Part shown: positions 1-12,800 of the stretch, piece after piece
Layout of the letters: each line of letters begins with the position of its first letter
Position numbering within the stretch: position 1 is the first letter of the stretch
NCBI GenBank assembly: GCA_002633005.1
Contig: NMRA01000085.1
Coordinates: 975,252-1,039,251 of the forward strand
Length of the DNA: 64,000 bases
Origin: Phoronis australis
Taxonomy: Eukaryota > Phoronida > Phoronidae
Reading direction: 5' to 3'
Translations under genes and position numbers: made by a program
Notes under the pieces: model-generated
What the model saw: only the letters and a program-made list of their open reading frames with translations
Databases searched by the model: none
Told to the model about the DNA's origin: nothing

Positions 1-513
1 GGCCTGGAAAGAAGGCCTTTATCCAGGATTTCGAAAATAGGGTGTCCAAAATGGGGTTCCCAATATTCCAGGGCGTCCATGATTTCGGCGCGTAACCCCC
101 CCACCCCCAGCATTTCCCCCAAACACAGATTTTTATAAAAAAATGCACTGACCAAGGTTTTTACATCTAAGTTTACAAAACAGCCTTCTGTGGTGAGCAT
201 TTTTACAAAAAAAAATGTAGACTAAGACTTTTACAATGCTATCAATCAATTGTGAACATAGCAACATTGTATATACTTTGTATATACATTGTATATTTCT
301 TCCTGATTTGAAAAACAAGCCCCCCCCCCCACTGTGAGCTGAGGCAGAGGCTTCCCAGTATTCATTACAATGTGCAAAGAGTCCAAACTTGAAAGGTTCC
401 TATTGACAGTGGGCGTCCAAATGATACATTGTGAGTCCTTGCCAGGGCGTCCATATTAGTGCTAGGGCATCCATTTGGACGCCCAGGACCTACGCTGCAT
501 AAAGGCCTGCTGG
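1..513. repeat. Dispersed ~0.5 kb element, copy 1 (MITE-like)
   Basis: This stretch is clearly homologous to 5278-5842. Shared text runs from the 'ggcctttatcc' start, through the 'ccaatattccagggcgtcc' and 'ttcccccaaacacagat' stretches, to the 'acgctgcataaaggcctg' end. The ends form a short imperfect inverted repeat (AGGCCTTTAT / ATAAAGGCCT), which suggests a non-autonomous DNA transposon. No coding capacity is seen. The family name is unknown to me. Confidence 0.6.
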
Positions 514-545
514 AAAGGTCTTTACGCACTCAGGATTTTCGGCAG

Positions 546-845
546 TGACTGACTATGCAGTTAAAGAAAATCATGCCATAGTCTGGTCTAGTAAACTTCA
601 ATAACAGATTCTAATCTGAAGATCAAGGATTACATCAGTACCAAATTTGAACCAAATAACATGAACAGAGATGAGGGGGGTTACAAGATCAGCTGACTGA
701 CTGACTATGCAGTTAAAGAAAATCATGCCATAGTCTGGTCTAGTAAACTTCAATAACAGATTCTAATCTGAAGATCAAGGATTACATCAGTACCAAATTT
801 GAACCAAATAACATGAACAGAGATGAGGGGGGTTACAAGATCAGC
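546..845. repeat. Perfect tandem duplication, 152-bp period
   Basis: The sequence starting 'tgactgactatgcag' and ending 'ttacaagatcagc' occurs twice back to back, at 546-693 and 698-845. I see no differences between the copies, which implies a recent duplication or an assembly repeat. Confidence 0.9.
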
Positions 846-3233
846 CCTTTGACAAACAGCCTGACAGCAATGATGTACGCTGATGAAGACAGCAGCGACA
901 ATTGGTTGAAGATAACTTTTTAATCTGAGGTGATTTTGAATATTTGGACATAAAGACGATATCTTTTGTCATTCATTCATTCACTTTCCTGATAAAGTTC
1001 TTTGCTAAAATAAGCCAAAGTGGGAAGAAAAAAAATTTCAAGACAGTAAATTAAGAAAAAAGAAAGGTATATATACACAGGAAAATAATGGCAGCCAAAT
1101 TTCGGTTGATTTGTAAGATTTTCAAGAAGAAAACTGGAAATCACTGTTTCAGTTTTCTAAATCATCATCTTATTTTCGTTTTATGCAACTTTTGATTTTT
1201 TCATGACAGCAACTCCTGGAAAAGCAGATTCTTTTATTAAAAGCCAATTCCTAACAACATTTTGAAGAACAAAGCACACTATCTGAAAGTTCCATATGAA
1301 TACAAAGAGATTTCAGACATATGATGTTCTAAACTAACCATATTTAGCCAAACAACCTGCATAACCACAAAACCAAAAAATTCCCAGTAAAATGACTCAT
1401 AGTCATGCATTGACATAGCAACTAACTTACAAGTCAACATTACATTAATGGGGGCACCCGTTGGCACGGCACCCGTTGCATGGCATCCGTTGGCATGGCA
1501 CCCGTTGGCATGGGTCAAAATGTGTTTTTTAGGTCGTTACTTAAAATTTCAGGCTGGAACAAAATCAGTGTTTGAGCTTCAGCAAATAAATGTGCTGGCT
1601 TGGCGGGCCACGTACTTGAATATGAGACCACATTCACATGTGCCTATATGTGAAAGTTTACTGGCCCGGCCGCAAATCCACTAGCCCTGGCTACCCTGGT
1701 TTTGTAAAGTTTAATGTCTGTAACTATTAGTTCTAAAGTTTTTTCTAACGGTGTGAAATACTTTCTATTTACTGGCTTTTCTTCAAGTTTTAAAAGCAAG
1801 ACGCAAAAACACTGATCCTGAGATCTGTCAATAGCCAAGGGTAGCTTGTTATTAGCTATGGGTGTGCATTTGAAATCAAAAGTATTGGAAAGTCGAGTGA
1901 GTGTTTACCCGAACAGTCAATTTGGTTTAACACCAGGGTGCTTCATCGATATGTTAACTATATCACTACAAAAAAATTTGAAATAAAGTATGATGATAAA
2001 AGGTACCCAAAGTATACACTTATAAACACAGACAAAACCAAAAATGTACATTTACAAGCAAAAATTCTGAGAGGGGACATCTACGAGACGTTTGTACCTT
2101 TAAATCCGCCAATCAAAAATTAACTCAAAAGGTAACATTTAGCACAAATTTAACAAAAATTTCCAAAATACGTTCATATCAGCACATATCAAGAAGATTC
2201 CTCCGTGCGCCAGACAGTAGACTCAGCCTGTTACATAGTAATCCAGGATCCCTCAGTTACTAGGCTCAGTACATAATGAAAGCCATTGCTATTTACAAAT
2301 ACTGGTAATACAGGTAGTCTTAAAAGACCTGACGTGAAATCACCACATTTACATATTCATAATGAAGCAATGAGGAGATACACAAACTACAACACAAATG
2401 TCTATGACAAGTGAACAGTCAACTCGGAATCGAAACATTATAGCACAATGCATTTACACCACTTAAGAAGTATTTGTGATAAAACCTCACCAATTTTGGA
2501 CAAAACTAATCGTCAAAAATGCGCTTTAATCGTTTTTCCACGGGCTGCTAACAATGTTGTGTGTGCCCACATTTTTTTGAAAATATTTCCTACAGCTGTT
2601 AGCTATGACTCAGATATGTCCAGTGTTCTCCACCAACTGTTTTGACTTGACACCCTAAGGAGGTCATATTATGATATCTACATAATACAAACCATGCTTG
2701 TAATACACTAAACTGGTCCTATTCTTTACTTTTGTGGAAAAACAGAATTTCACTTGCTGGTCATATTGTGTGCTTAGAAAGTGAAGAATCCCCCAATAAA
2801 AGTACAGGTTCACATCTACACACACATAGTACATTCAAGATCCAATAATAGCTACCAGCACTGATTATCTAATACCTTTTGAAAGGTGTCTGCAACTCAT
2901 CCCTCTACTTCAGTTGAAAAATCTAGGGCTCTGGAGCAAACCTAGTGACATAATGCAGGGCTCTGCACTGAGTATAAGGCCATCTTACCAAATGCAACCC
3001 AGCAAACTTCCAAGGTTACCACATGGCAAATGACGCGTGAAAGTCTTGTCTAGTACAAAAGATGATTGGTTGGCAAGAGATTCGAAAATAAGAAAACGGG
3101 TCATTTAAGTTGTAGAGCTAGAGCAATGGGCAAATCTGAGCCAGAACACCCAAAAACAACCGGACAGTGTAATTATCATATTTTTAGGTTGAACGGACAA
3201 TCAGCAGTATATCATCTGCTCGGTGACAGCCAA
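846..3233. other. Intergenic, no supported gene
   Basis: The only open frames are short and AT-rich and show no domain signal. A small minisatellite lies at 1447-1518. A stretch at about 2970-3100 belongs to a dispersed family also seen at about 4930-5200 and 8690-9010; it shares phrases such as 'ggttggcaa' and 'acgggtcat/acgggacat'. Confidence 0.5.
1447..1518. repeat. Minisatellite, ~16-bp unit
   Basis: About four slightly varying copies of 'ggcacccgttggcatg' lie in tandem. The array is open in several frames, which explains the repetitive peptide it would encode. I do not regard it as coding. Confidence 0.85.
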
Positions 3234-3407
3234 TTGACCTATCGCAAGCTCCACCCCTTGCGAAATGTCGACAAGTAAACAATACGTTTTACCTGGCAAC
3301 GTGTTGTTTGTTGGGTAAAATGGCAGCTTGGAAATGAAATTGTGTCAAGAATGCTGCATTCTGATTGGTCAATTAAGCCATCACTCAAAATCCTGGGGAT
3401 AGGTCAA
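3234..3407. mobile_element. MITE with TTGACCTATC inverted ends, copy 1
   Basis: A 174-bp element is bounded by TTGACCTATCG on the left and GGATAGGTCAA on the right. A homologous 176-bp copy lies at 21608-21783 in inverted orientation, sharing the internal 'cctggcaacgtg', 'taaaatggcagcttgg' and 'caagaatgctgcattctgattggtca' blocks. Two independent insertions with the same ends support a miniature inverted-repeat transposon. The target duplication is unclear because the ends can be read as AATTGACC. Confidence 0.75.
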
Positions 3408-5277
3408 TTCCCTGCCAGGCCCACTGTCCCATGCCACCGTGGGCTGCGATCCTAGCTTGAGGGAAAGGCAGACGACTAGGGGAAAAGATTGTATGCGTAG
3501 ACATCATGAACGACACAAAAGATTGTATGCATAGACATCATGAATGAGATGTTCTAGTTTTTGCCACACAATTACAACTCCTATCTGTTTACTTGCTGAA
3601 GTATTTTCAGCTCATGCATAAAGAGACTAGATTCTACCAGGTCGCCAAACAAAACCAGTGGTTGTATTGGCAAGCTACAAGTCGCTATATGGATCCCTCT
3701 AACAGAGCACGATCTCTAGACTAGTACTTTGAGCCAAAAATAAAAAGGAAGCAAAGAATAAAAAGGAAATTGCATATTGTGTCATATAATGGGCACTTAT
3801 CCTGAGTCAAAGGCAAGAAGAAAAAATACTTGTGACTGCATACCATTGTTGGAAATATCTCACATTTTAAATACATGAGCAAATAACATTGTTAGGTCTA
3901 CTACCTTGAAATGAATGTTTATGTTTGTTTACGCCAACCAGGCTACATGTACATTCTTTGTCTGAATGACATCAAATCTACATCTGAATCCCCAATAGCT
4001 TGATGCCTTGCCCTTTCAGTTGCAATACACAAGATGGCACCGTGGCAGCCATTTCTGCTTTACAGATCCACAGCTCTGGAGTCTTTTCCGAAATCTTGGC
4101 ATTTGGTAAGTGGATAGCTCATGTCAGAGACAACAAATGAATTAAAGTTCACGGCTGTTTCTCTATGAGTATGACTTGTCACAAAGTTTTCGATTTATTC
4201 ACGATTTACTGACAACGATGTTGCTCACTGACTCGTGGATGCATGATTCAGGCTGTATTTCTTGATAAGTTATTTGCATGTTGATAAGTAATTTGTGTAT
4301 TATTGGCTTTAGTGGTAATGAAGCAGTGATGTCTGATTTTCAATTTATTTATTAATGGAGCCACAGTTCTGTAGTCATTGCAAACATGTCTTTGACAGTT
4401 GACATTTTGATGGCCTTGCTCAGTATAAGCAATGTGCTATGCAATTTATCCAAGTTTGTCAAGATTTTCTGACGACTGTTCTTTTGTTGATTTATAATTC
4501 CTGCTTTCTCAGTTTTGGATTGACTGTCTTTTGTTAGTCCAACGGAGACTACAAGCACTGATGAAGACCATAAATCTAGTAAGCATAACTCTGAGAATGG
4601 ATGATGATTTCCGACCTCTCTGCTAACAACTGGAACACATTTTAATGGCATGCAGCTGGTTTTTAAAACCATCAAAAAAGGCTCCAATATTAACAATGGC
4701 TGCATTTGATTGTTTTCGACAGTTCTACAGGGCCAAGCGGCTACGGCATCTGATTCAGTCTATAAGCCGGAAGTCACCACTGAGAACCAATCAGACATCT
4801 TAGCCAGTTGACCCATCGGAGTCGATCAAGTGTCAATGGCTGTACTGCTTTAAATTAAAGTTAATAACTACAGGCCATAACAAATTGAAGTGTAGCTAGG
4901 TAACAAGGCAGGTACACATGCACTAAAATACATTCGCATTTACAGTACTCAATACTTAGCATAATGTCAACTCACCAAACACAACCTAGCAAAATTTGCA
5001 TGTCGCAAAATGGGAAATGAGGTCGCTCAAACAAGGAAACCTTGAATTCGAGGAGGCAAAAGTTGGCCACAATAAAGGACGCACGATTGGCAACAGTTAA
5101 GAATGAATGGGACATCCATGCATTAAAAACTGGAGCAACTCGGCCAATCTTCATCAAATCTAGAAAACACCTGGTCTTTACAGTCAAACTGAGCATTAAG
5201 AATATGGCTACAATTCTCCAATATGGGACAGTCTCTAGAATATCGGACATAGAAACTCCCGCAAAATTTCGGACCAG
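3408..5277. other. Intergenic, no supported gene
   Basis: A short tandem duplication lies at 3482-3543 ('aaaagattgtatgc...gacatcatgaa' twice). A dispersed-repeat copy at about 4930-5250 is related to 8690-9010. No exon with domain support was found. Confidence 0.45.
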
Positions 5278-5842
5278 GCCCTTATCCGGGATTTCCAAAA
5301 TGGGTTTTCCAATATTCCAGGGGGTCCATGATTCCGACCCATAATCCCCCACCCCCAGAAATCCCCCCAAACACAGAGATTTTTATAAAAAACGCATAGT
5401 CCAAGGTTTTTACATCAAAGTTTACAAAACAGCCTTCTGTAGTGAGCTAAAGACAACTGTGTAGACCAAGACTTTTACAATGCTATCAACCAAGTGTGAG
5501 CGTAGCAACATTGTATATACTTTGTATATACATTGTATGTGTCTTTCTGCTTTGAAAAAAGAGCCACCACTGTGAGTCTTCATAGGCTTCCTAGTAATCA
5601 TTACAATGTGTGTGTGTGTCCAAACTTGAAAGGTTCCTATTGATAGTGGGCATCCAAATGATACATTGGGCGTCCTTGCCAGGGCCAGGGCATCTTTGCC
5701 AGGGCGTCCTTGCCAGGGCGTCCTTGCCAGGGCGTCCTTGCCAGGGCGTCCTTGCCAGGGCGTCCTTGCCAGGGCGTCCATATTAGTTCTAGGGCATCCA
5801 TTTAAACGCCCAGGATGTACGCTGCATAAAGGCCTGTTTTGG
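5278..5842. repeat. Dispersed ~0.5 kb element, copy 2, with expanded 14-bp minisatellite
   Basis: This is the second copy of the element at 1-513, in the same orientation. It differs most at about 5672-5780, where a 14-bp unit (gccagggcgtcctt) is repeated about eight times; copy 1 has essentially one unit. Both copies end in 'tacgctgcataaaggcctg'. Confidence 0.75.
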
Positions 5843-6793
5843 ACAATGAGTTTTCAATCTACGGAGTGGGTAACTTTGTTTTCTTTCTGGTGAACCTTGA
5901 ATTTAGAACCACCAATATTGCCTCTTTTAAGAATTTGAGACAACTCCTACCAAGAGTTAAATAATAAATTTTTCACTGTACCGCATTGGAGAATTTTTAA
6001 TGAATATCATGGGGTCGGTGATGGCCAATTTTACCCTCAGGCCCAATATTCCATGGAGGCCCAGCCGCGGGCATGTGAGCAGGACTTCGCAGGTCTGGCA
6101 ATGAAGATGTATATCGTAAAATATACCCTTACACCAAGTCTCAGTCATTGTGAAAATCACTCGTATTACCAGTACAGTAACATATAAACTCACGTCAATC
6201 GTCATTCAAGCGTCCACCACCTCTGTCACACAGCCATACGTGCGACTTCCCAACCTCCTGAGGCCAAGCCAAGGCTGAAGTTGAACTGATTGGGTGAAAT
6301 CGCAGACGTTTTTTCGTTTGTACAAAAACGATAAATTCGTGTTAATCAATATACGAGAACATCTTACCTTTATGATACGCTTCTTGTTGAGATTCTATGA
6401 TTTGTGTGGTGAATAGTATAAGAATAAAGCCCAAATCCATTGTAGTTTTCTGGTCGAAACCTTCCCTCATCCCTCACGAATCCATCATTTACTTTTGAAG
6501 CCACGGGGTCTATCGTTTACCTGCGAGACTTGCATCTTCTTAATGCTGTGTCAGGGGCCTACATATTTTCGATCGTTGACTCTCCAAATGATCAATGTTT
6601 AGATAGGTCTCACGTTATGAATATTGACGTTCTGAATTTTCCTAAAAAATATATTTCTGCTAAGTTTTAAGTGTAAAAAAATTTAAAGCTTGTGAATAAA
6701 ATAATCAAAGAGTTAAAAATTACAAAAATGTTATTTTCAGTTGTAAAAAGTCTGTAAAGTTTATTAATCTTAATACCATTTCCAGCCTGTACC
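5843..6793. other. Region upstream of the docking-protein start, no supported feature
   Basis: No coding domain is visible. A possible splice acceptor (ttccag) at 6780-6785 lies just before the proposed start codon, so a 5' UTR exon may lie here or further upstream. I cannot place the promoter. Confidence 0.35.
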
Positions 6794-6820
6794 ATGGAGG
6801 ACGAAGATGTTATTTTTGAG
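6794..6820 (+). CDS. Candidate first coding exon (9 codons)
   Basis: It reads MEDEDVIFE and sits in a strong start context (ACCATGG). It ends in phase 0 at a GTGCAT donor, which is acceptable but not strong. Joining to 13872 gives VIFE-GSLLKLN, which fits the first strand of a PH domain, where an acidic/aromatic stretch precedes G-x-L-x-K. The phase match and sensible junction are the evidence; only cDNA would prove it. A different, unseen first exon remains possible. Confidence 0.5.
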
Positions 6821-9800
6821 GTGCATATCATTCACTTGAAAAGTTTCTATTTTGACTTCTGATCCCAAAATTTGCACAGAACGTTACAGTGTTTCTAAAG
6901 TAAAGTTTAGAAGTAGATCTGTCAATTTTATAGAGTATTACTCTTCTTAAACAGTGTGAACGCTGTGAGTCAGCTTGGCTTCGTTGTTTCACTTCCGCGT
7001 TTCATGTTTCAGTCTTCACCTGACACGTTTTCTTGTTTGCGGTATCTAGAGAACGATAACATCAACAGTCTGAACTGATTTTATTAACTTCAAAAGCATG
7101 GTGTCTTTGGTCTGAACCAGCAGATTTTAAGGTGCGCAAACCGGTCGAATCGCCCAATCTCTACCAGTTTGGTTGTCAACATAGCAGTCTCTGTAATAAG
7201 CAGCATTATTCTTGATTAAGAAACCCATGAGAGTGTTTACAATCCGACTCCATTACCGTACATACTTGATACTACTATTTTCTGAATCCTCTAGTCATGG
7301 TGATTCCAAAAATGTATTACTTGTACTGATTGGTCGATTATTATGCACAATTTCAGAGTTTTTCCAAAGCGTTTATTTGCAACGCGGATTTAGTGAAGCA
7401 GCCATTTTTAAAAGTGGGACCCCTGTCGGCAGGATTGATAACTAACGGTTAACCGCGAGATGTCAAGTGTTTTGAAGACGACATTTGTCTGCGAGAACAC
7501 ACACTCTCATGTTTTTTTCTAATGAAGTTCTGAAGAGGAAATCCTTTATAAATGACTATTACTGTTTTTTACTCAGTTTCCTAACATGCCATGCGGTATC
7601 TTCAACATACTAGCAAATTTTGGGGTCTTTTTGACACACGCATGATCATTGTAGTTATCATTCCTGCTGACAGGTGTCGCAGTTTTATAATGGCGGTCAC
7701 TCGAGATCGACTGCCGCAAATGAACACCTCGTAAAAATGGTGAATGCATGAATAAAAAGAGCCTAATCAGTACGAATAATACATTTTGGAATCACCATGA
7801 TCACCCTGACGAGAGAATTCAGAAAATATTAATATCAAGTATGTACGTTAATGGAGTCGGATTGTAAACAATAACCCCCATGATAAACACATTAGGGCAA
7901 CTACAGTATTTTTAAATTTTTGTTTCGAAAGTTTGTAAATAGCATTTTTGAAAAGTTTGTGAAAATCACACATTATTAGGTTTCTAATTCTGAAAATTGG
8001 ACATGAATATTGTGACTTCTACAGCCTAAGACGTTCATATGATCACAACCAGCAGTTGGAAATAGTAATAAGACAAGTGTCATATAATTCTGAGCATGAA
8101 AGTTTGGCTTGTTTACAAGAAAGTACTTTTTTAAACAAATTACAACAACAAGTCTACCTAGAAGTCACACCTGACATTATATAGTTTGCATGTACTTTTA
8201 ATGTCTGATGTGTGTGGTGAAAATGAAACATTAGCGATAGGTGCTATTTTTTGGACAAAACTATAAAAAAGCCATTAGAATATTTGCCCGCACTGCTGCC
8301 ATGTGTACTTTGTCAATGGACACAAACTGCAGTTGACAGAAATCTTCGATCGGGAACACTGATCTAGGTTCTTCTGTGTTAGCAGGGCAATGCCTGCAGA
8401 AGCGATGACTTCATGTCATTAAAATACTGAATGAAAGAAATTAAACTAAACACAATAAGTATTATTTACCAAAAAAACATAGTTAAAAACCTTTGGTACC
8501 CCTCGATGAAAGAAGATCCACTGGGCTTTGGTAACAAGGGCATGTAATTAGTATTATGACTTGTGAGCTTCTGGCAGTTCTAGACTAGGTTGTGATAGGA
8601 TCTTGGAAACCGATTTCATGTGGAGTTGAATTTGCATTGGGTATATTTGTAATACTATTTACAGTGTGAACTTCTGCAGAGGTATATCAATACTCAACAC
8701 CTAACATCATGTCATATTAGCATATATATGTGGCCTTGTAAAATACCCTGGTCACCAAATGGGGACTGAAGCATGGGCGGTGCACCATAGGGGTCTTGGT
8801 ATAGCCCCCCACTTTTTTCAGTGCTGCGCCACCCATGTTAGGTTGCCAAGATGAGAAAACCTTACATGTGGGCTGCAAAAGTTTTGGCCAACACAAAAAC
8901 GCATGGTTGGCAATAGTCAAATAAGAAGAAACGGGACATCTATACTGAAAAGTCAGGCAACTTGACAAATCTCTGTGGCATTGTCCAGAAAACATCCGGT
9001 TGGGTTTTTTAAATAACTGTGAAAAATTCTAACTTGATGTGGCCGGCAGCAACCAATTTCTCCTTCAGGAACACTATTGTGTGGTGGCCTAGATCTTACT
9101 AGTAAAGAGGATTAGAATATGCAGGCAATCAGGACACAATGATTGTGCTTGTGTCATGGAAGGGTTTTTCTGGCTGGTTTTTACCAAGCGACGCTGACTC
9201 CTTTCCATTTACCTCCTGCTGTCTTTTGAGAAATGTGGTCGTGAAATCCTTAGGCCCAAAAGGATGAACGCGAGCACGAGTTACGTTGAAAAACTGTATT
9301 TCGTTCGTAAACTTGTAGTTGCTCGTTTCAACTGTAACATTCAAAAAGCGTTCTATAAGACAATTGAACAATGTGTTGGTCGTTTACAAAGTTACAATAC
9401 TAATATTTAACATTGCACACATTCTTATTCAAACAATGTCAAATTACTTGAGGCAATGGAAATTAAAAGTACGGAATACGCATTACAATTATGTTAAAAG
9501 TTCTGACTATGTAACAAAACTAGGTACAATGTACGGCGGCAATTTGCGGCATGAATCACAATGAAACTGGAATATACTAAATTCATCGATAAGGACGTTG
9601 AAATACGAATGAGCCAAATTGGTGCATTACAGCTATAAACCATGGTCTGTCAAACAGTCTTACATATGCAAAGTTCTATTGAAGAATTAGTCACAGGGAA
9701 AATGGATGCTGTAGAAGCTGCATAGCAAAAACGTAAACCACCAACAGATGGCGAATAAAGTCAAACTACTTACACAGAATGCGTCTGCACTTACACTCCG

Positions 9801-12800
9801 CCCTCGGCAATTCGTTGCTGAACAAATACTAACTTATAAAAATAATACAAATCAACTACACCATCAGTCAAAAAGCAAACATTTACAAACGGAAAGTCAA
9901 AGTTCTGTCATCTGTATCTTAAGACTCTCACAGTCTGTACAACACCGAAAGAATCCGGTTCCACAGCTATAGCACGACCCATGTCCCAGTGGTTTCTTGG
10001 CTTATTCTCGTTCATCAGAAGCACGACATCTCCGACTTGCAGGTTTCTTCTTGGCGTTAACCACTTCTGACGTTTCTGCAAATTCAAAAGATATTCACGT
10101 CTCCACCGGACCCAAAACTGCTCCACGAGATATTGCAAACGTTTCCATCGTTTACGGCAATATAAGTCGGCATCTACAAACTGTCCGGATGGTGACTAAA
10201 CTATCAACTTCAGTGTCAACAGGTGACTCGGGGTTAAAAGTTCTTGATCACCAGGAGTGTCAGATATTGATGTCAGAGGACACGCTGTCATTAGTCACAC
10301 CAGGCTTGTTCGGTCCACAGCTTTCTAAGGTGTTCACTTATGCAGTGAAGTATTTACGCTGCATGTATTTTAGGATGTAGAGCCCAGCTAAGTAGAGGTC
10401 CTCCACACTTATTGGCTCCGCCCCATGGGACACAGTACCGTGACGTCTTTTGAGGAGAACCTTACGAAGTTTCAGATAATGAACCACAGCTCCGCAAAGA
10501 CGGTGCCAATCTGAAAAATAGTTAATAAGGTTATCAAGTGGCAAACATGTAGAATGGGTAGAAACATATGTCACTGCGGTGTTGGCGGTCGTGGTATCTC
10601 GTGCTTGATCGAACACAGATGGTTGGTCTACCCATTCGTTATTGGGCTGCCACAAAAATTGAGATCCATTCAACCAACTACTATCAGCATTACACTTCTT
10701 AGCCGTAACACCTCAATATCGGTCGGATTACTGGGAGTGTCCACAAACTTCCACTGGCTCGGGTTTCAAAAATGTTTGATGACCTGTACCCTGTTCGCCA
10801 TGAACATCGGAAATCTCTTAGATTCTGAACTTAGAAAATGAAGTGCTGTCATTGAGTCTGTATGATACGATGGAATCTTGGAGTTCTTTCTAGCTGGTCG
10901 AATAACATCTCCCCAAGTGGACAGAGATATTGGCTGAGGTAAGCTCAAGTTGTGGGATCATCGTCGACTTTATCGGCGTCATTCTAAATTTCTCCATTAA
11001 AAGTGAACAGTGTATGCTGCCTTCAACATTGGTAAGGTGAAGATAAGCACATGACGCGTAACCCATGTTACTTGCGTCAGAGAACACATGAACCTGACTA
11101 GATGCAACTGGACCAAAACTGTCAGGCTTCAAGCAGCGCTGAACCTTCAGGCGTTCCAGACACGGAAGCGCTTGTAACCATTGTTGCCAGCACATCCGCT
11201 GCTGATCAGGTATGTTGTCATCACAACCAAACGACTGTAATTTGCAGAGATCCTGCAGAATCTTCTTTGCCTGAAGTATCACTGGAGCAACAATACCTGA
11301 GGGATCGTATACAGAAGAAACCATTGAAAGAATACCCCTTCTCGTAAACGGTTTAGAGCTGAGCGTGGTTGAGAAACCAAGTTCGTCTGAAGAAACGAAC
11401 CACTGTACTCCGAGGGCACGCTCAATACCAAGGTCACCATAATTCATACTCACAGCATGACCAACTTTAGAACGTTCTATTTCAGGAATTGACTGCAAAA
11501 CTTCATGACTTTTGCTCAAAAACTTGGGAAGACGAAAACCTCCTAAAGCACGAAGTTCATTTACAAGCTCCACAGTGCCATCTTCAGTGGAAACAGATTT
11601 AAGGCAGTCATTGACATAAGTTTGGACAAATAGTTCCGGCATTCCATTAAAGTTTCCGTTGGGCCACAACAGAAACCTCACGAAATTCAATGTTCATACT
11701 GACCACAGCTACAGGCTCTTCTCTGAAACGAGGTTAACATAGCAACAAGAGAATGAATTAAATCAAGGCAACATAACAAGCTGTCATTGAGAGAAGTGAC
11801 GTTGTATCTGGCACTGTAATGGAAAATCACTCTAATCTTTCCACTCTTCTTAGGGTGGTAAACGCCATGGTGGGTAAGGTACCAAACATGCCCAGTCAGC
11901 ATATCACATGTTTTGACTTCTCTGGTGTACCCTTTCTCAAGAACAGAATTCATGATATCTACATAATCTTGGTGATATTGTTCGGACTTGATCATCTTTC
12001 TCCGTTGCCACAGTAACCTTTGAAGTGCTTGATCACTATTGTTCGGCATGGAGACATTACTTTTTCGGAAAGGCAAGAGCACTTCGTAGTGGCCATCTTT
12101 TAGTTGAATGCCAGTTTCCACAATTTCGAAAAATTATCGATCTTCATAAGATGAGCCTTTTCTGTCAGGAAATGCTGAGATGCTATCACAGAAATCCTGC
12201 TTAAACATTTTCAGGACAGTTGTAGAAGAGATAGGTGTACTGCCGCTGATTGACATCTGTACTAATTCTCTAACACTAATTTGGTGCAAATCAAACTGTA
12301 ACATGTCGTAGCTTCCATGGGTCCATTGACCGTGCACCCATGCTTCAGTAGAACACCATACGGACCTCCATCTACTGTCGATGTCACATCACGCGGCTTA
12401 AGTGCTTCCAGGCAACTGAAAGTCCAATCTCTAGCTCAAGGAAGTACTCTGGAACTTTAGTGGCTAGGTCAGCAAGATGAAGAAACTGCCTCAATACACC
12501 TGGGCGGGAATCTGCTCACGGCTAACGGAGATCTCTAGTCTGCTGTAAGCCTTCAGCAACCTAACAGCATTTTCTCAGCACGCGTCACTCACGATTAATC
12601 CTTCGACGACCTTAGAGGAGATGATGTCACGTCCGTGCATCGTATGTATTTGCAGGTTAGCCTCATAGTACATCGCAGTAAGTCTATCGGGAAAATGTTC
12701 TTTGATGAAGCATGCACTGCTGCCATTGTCATAAAAGGCTTAGGTGTTAATTGTTTTACCAACACCTTGTTGCATTTGCACTGGTAATATAGACGGTAGA

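Noticed and set aside
1279-1684. HANGCHANGCH-like and HPLAWHPLAW-like peptides
   Set aside because: They are translations of the ~16-bp minisatellite.
5422-5893. Repetitive peptides on both strands (ARTPWQGRPGKD-like and GRPCQGVLARAS-like)
   Set aside because: They are translations of the 14-bp minisatellite inside a dispersed repeat.
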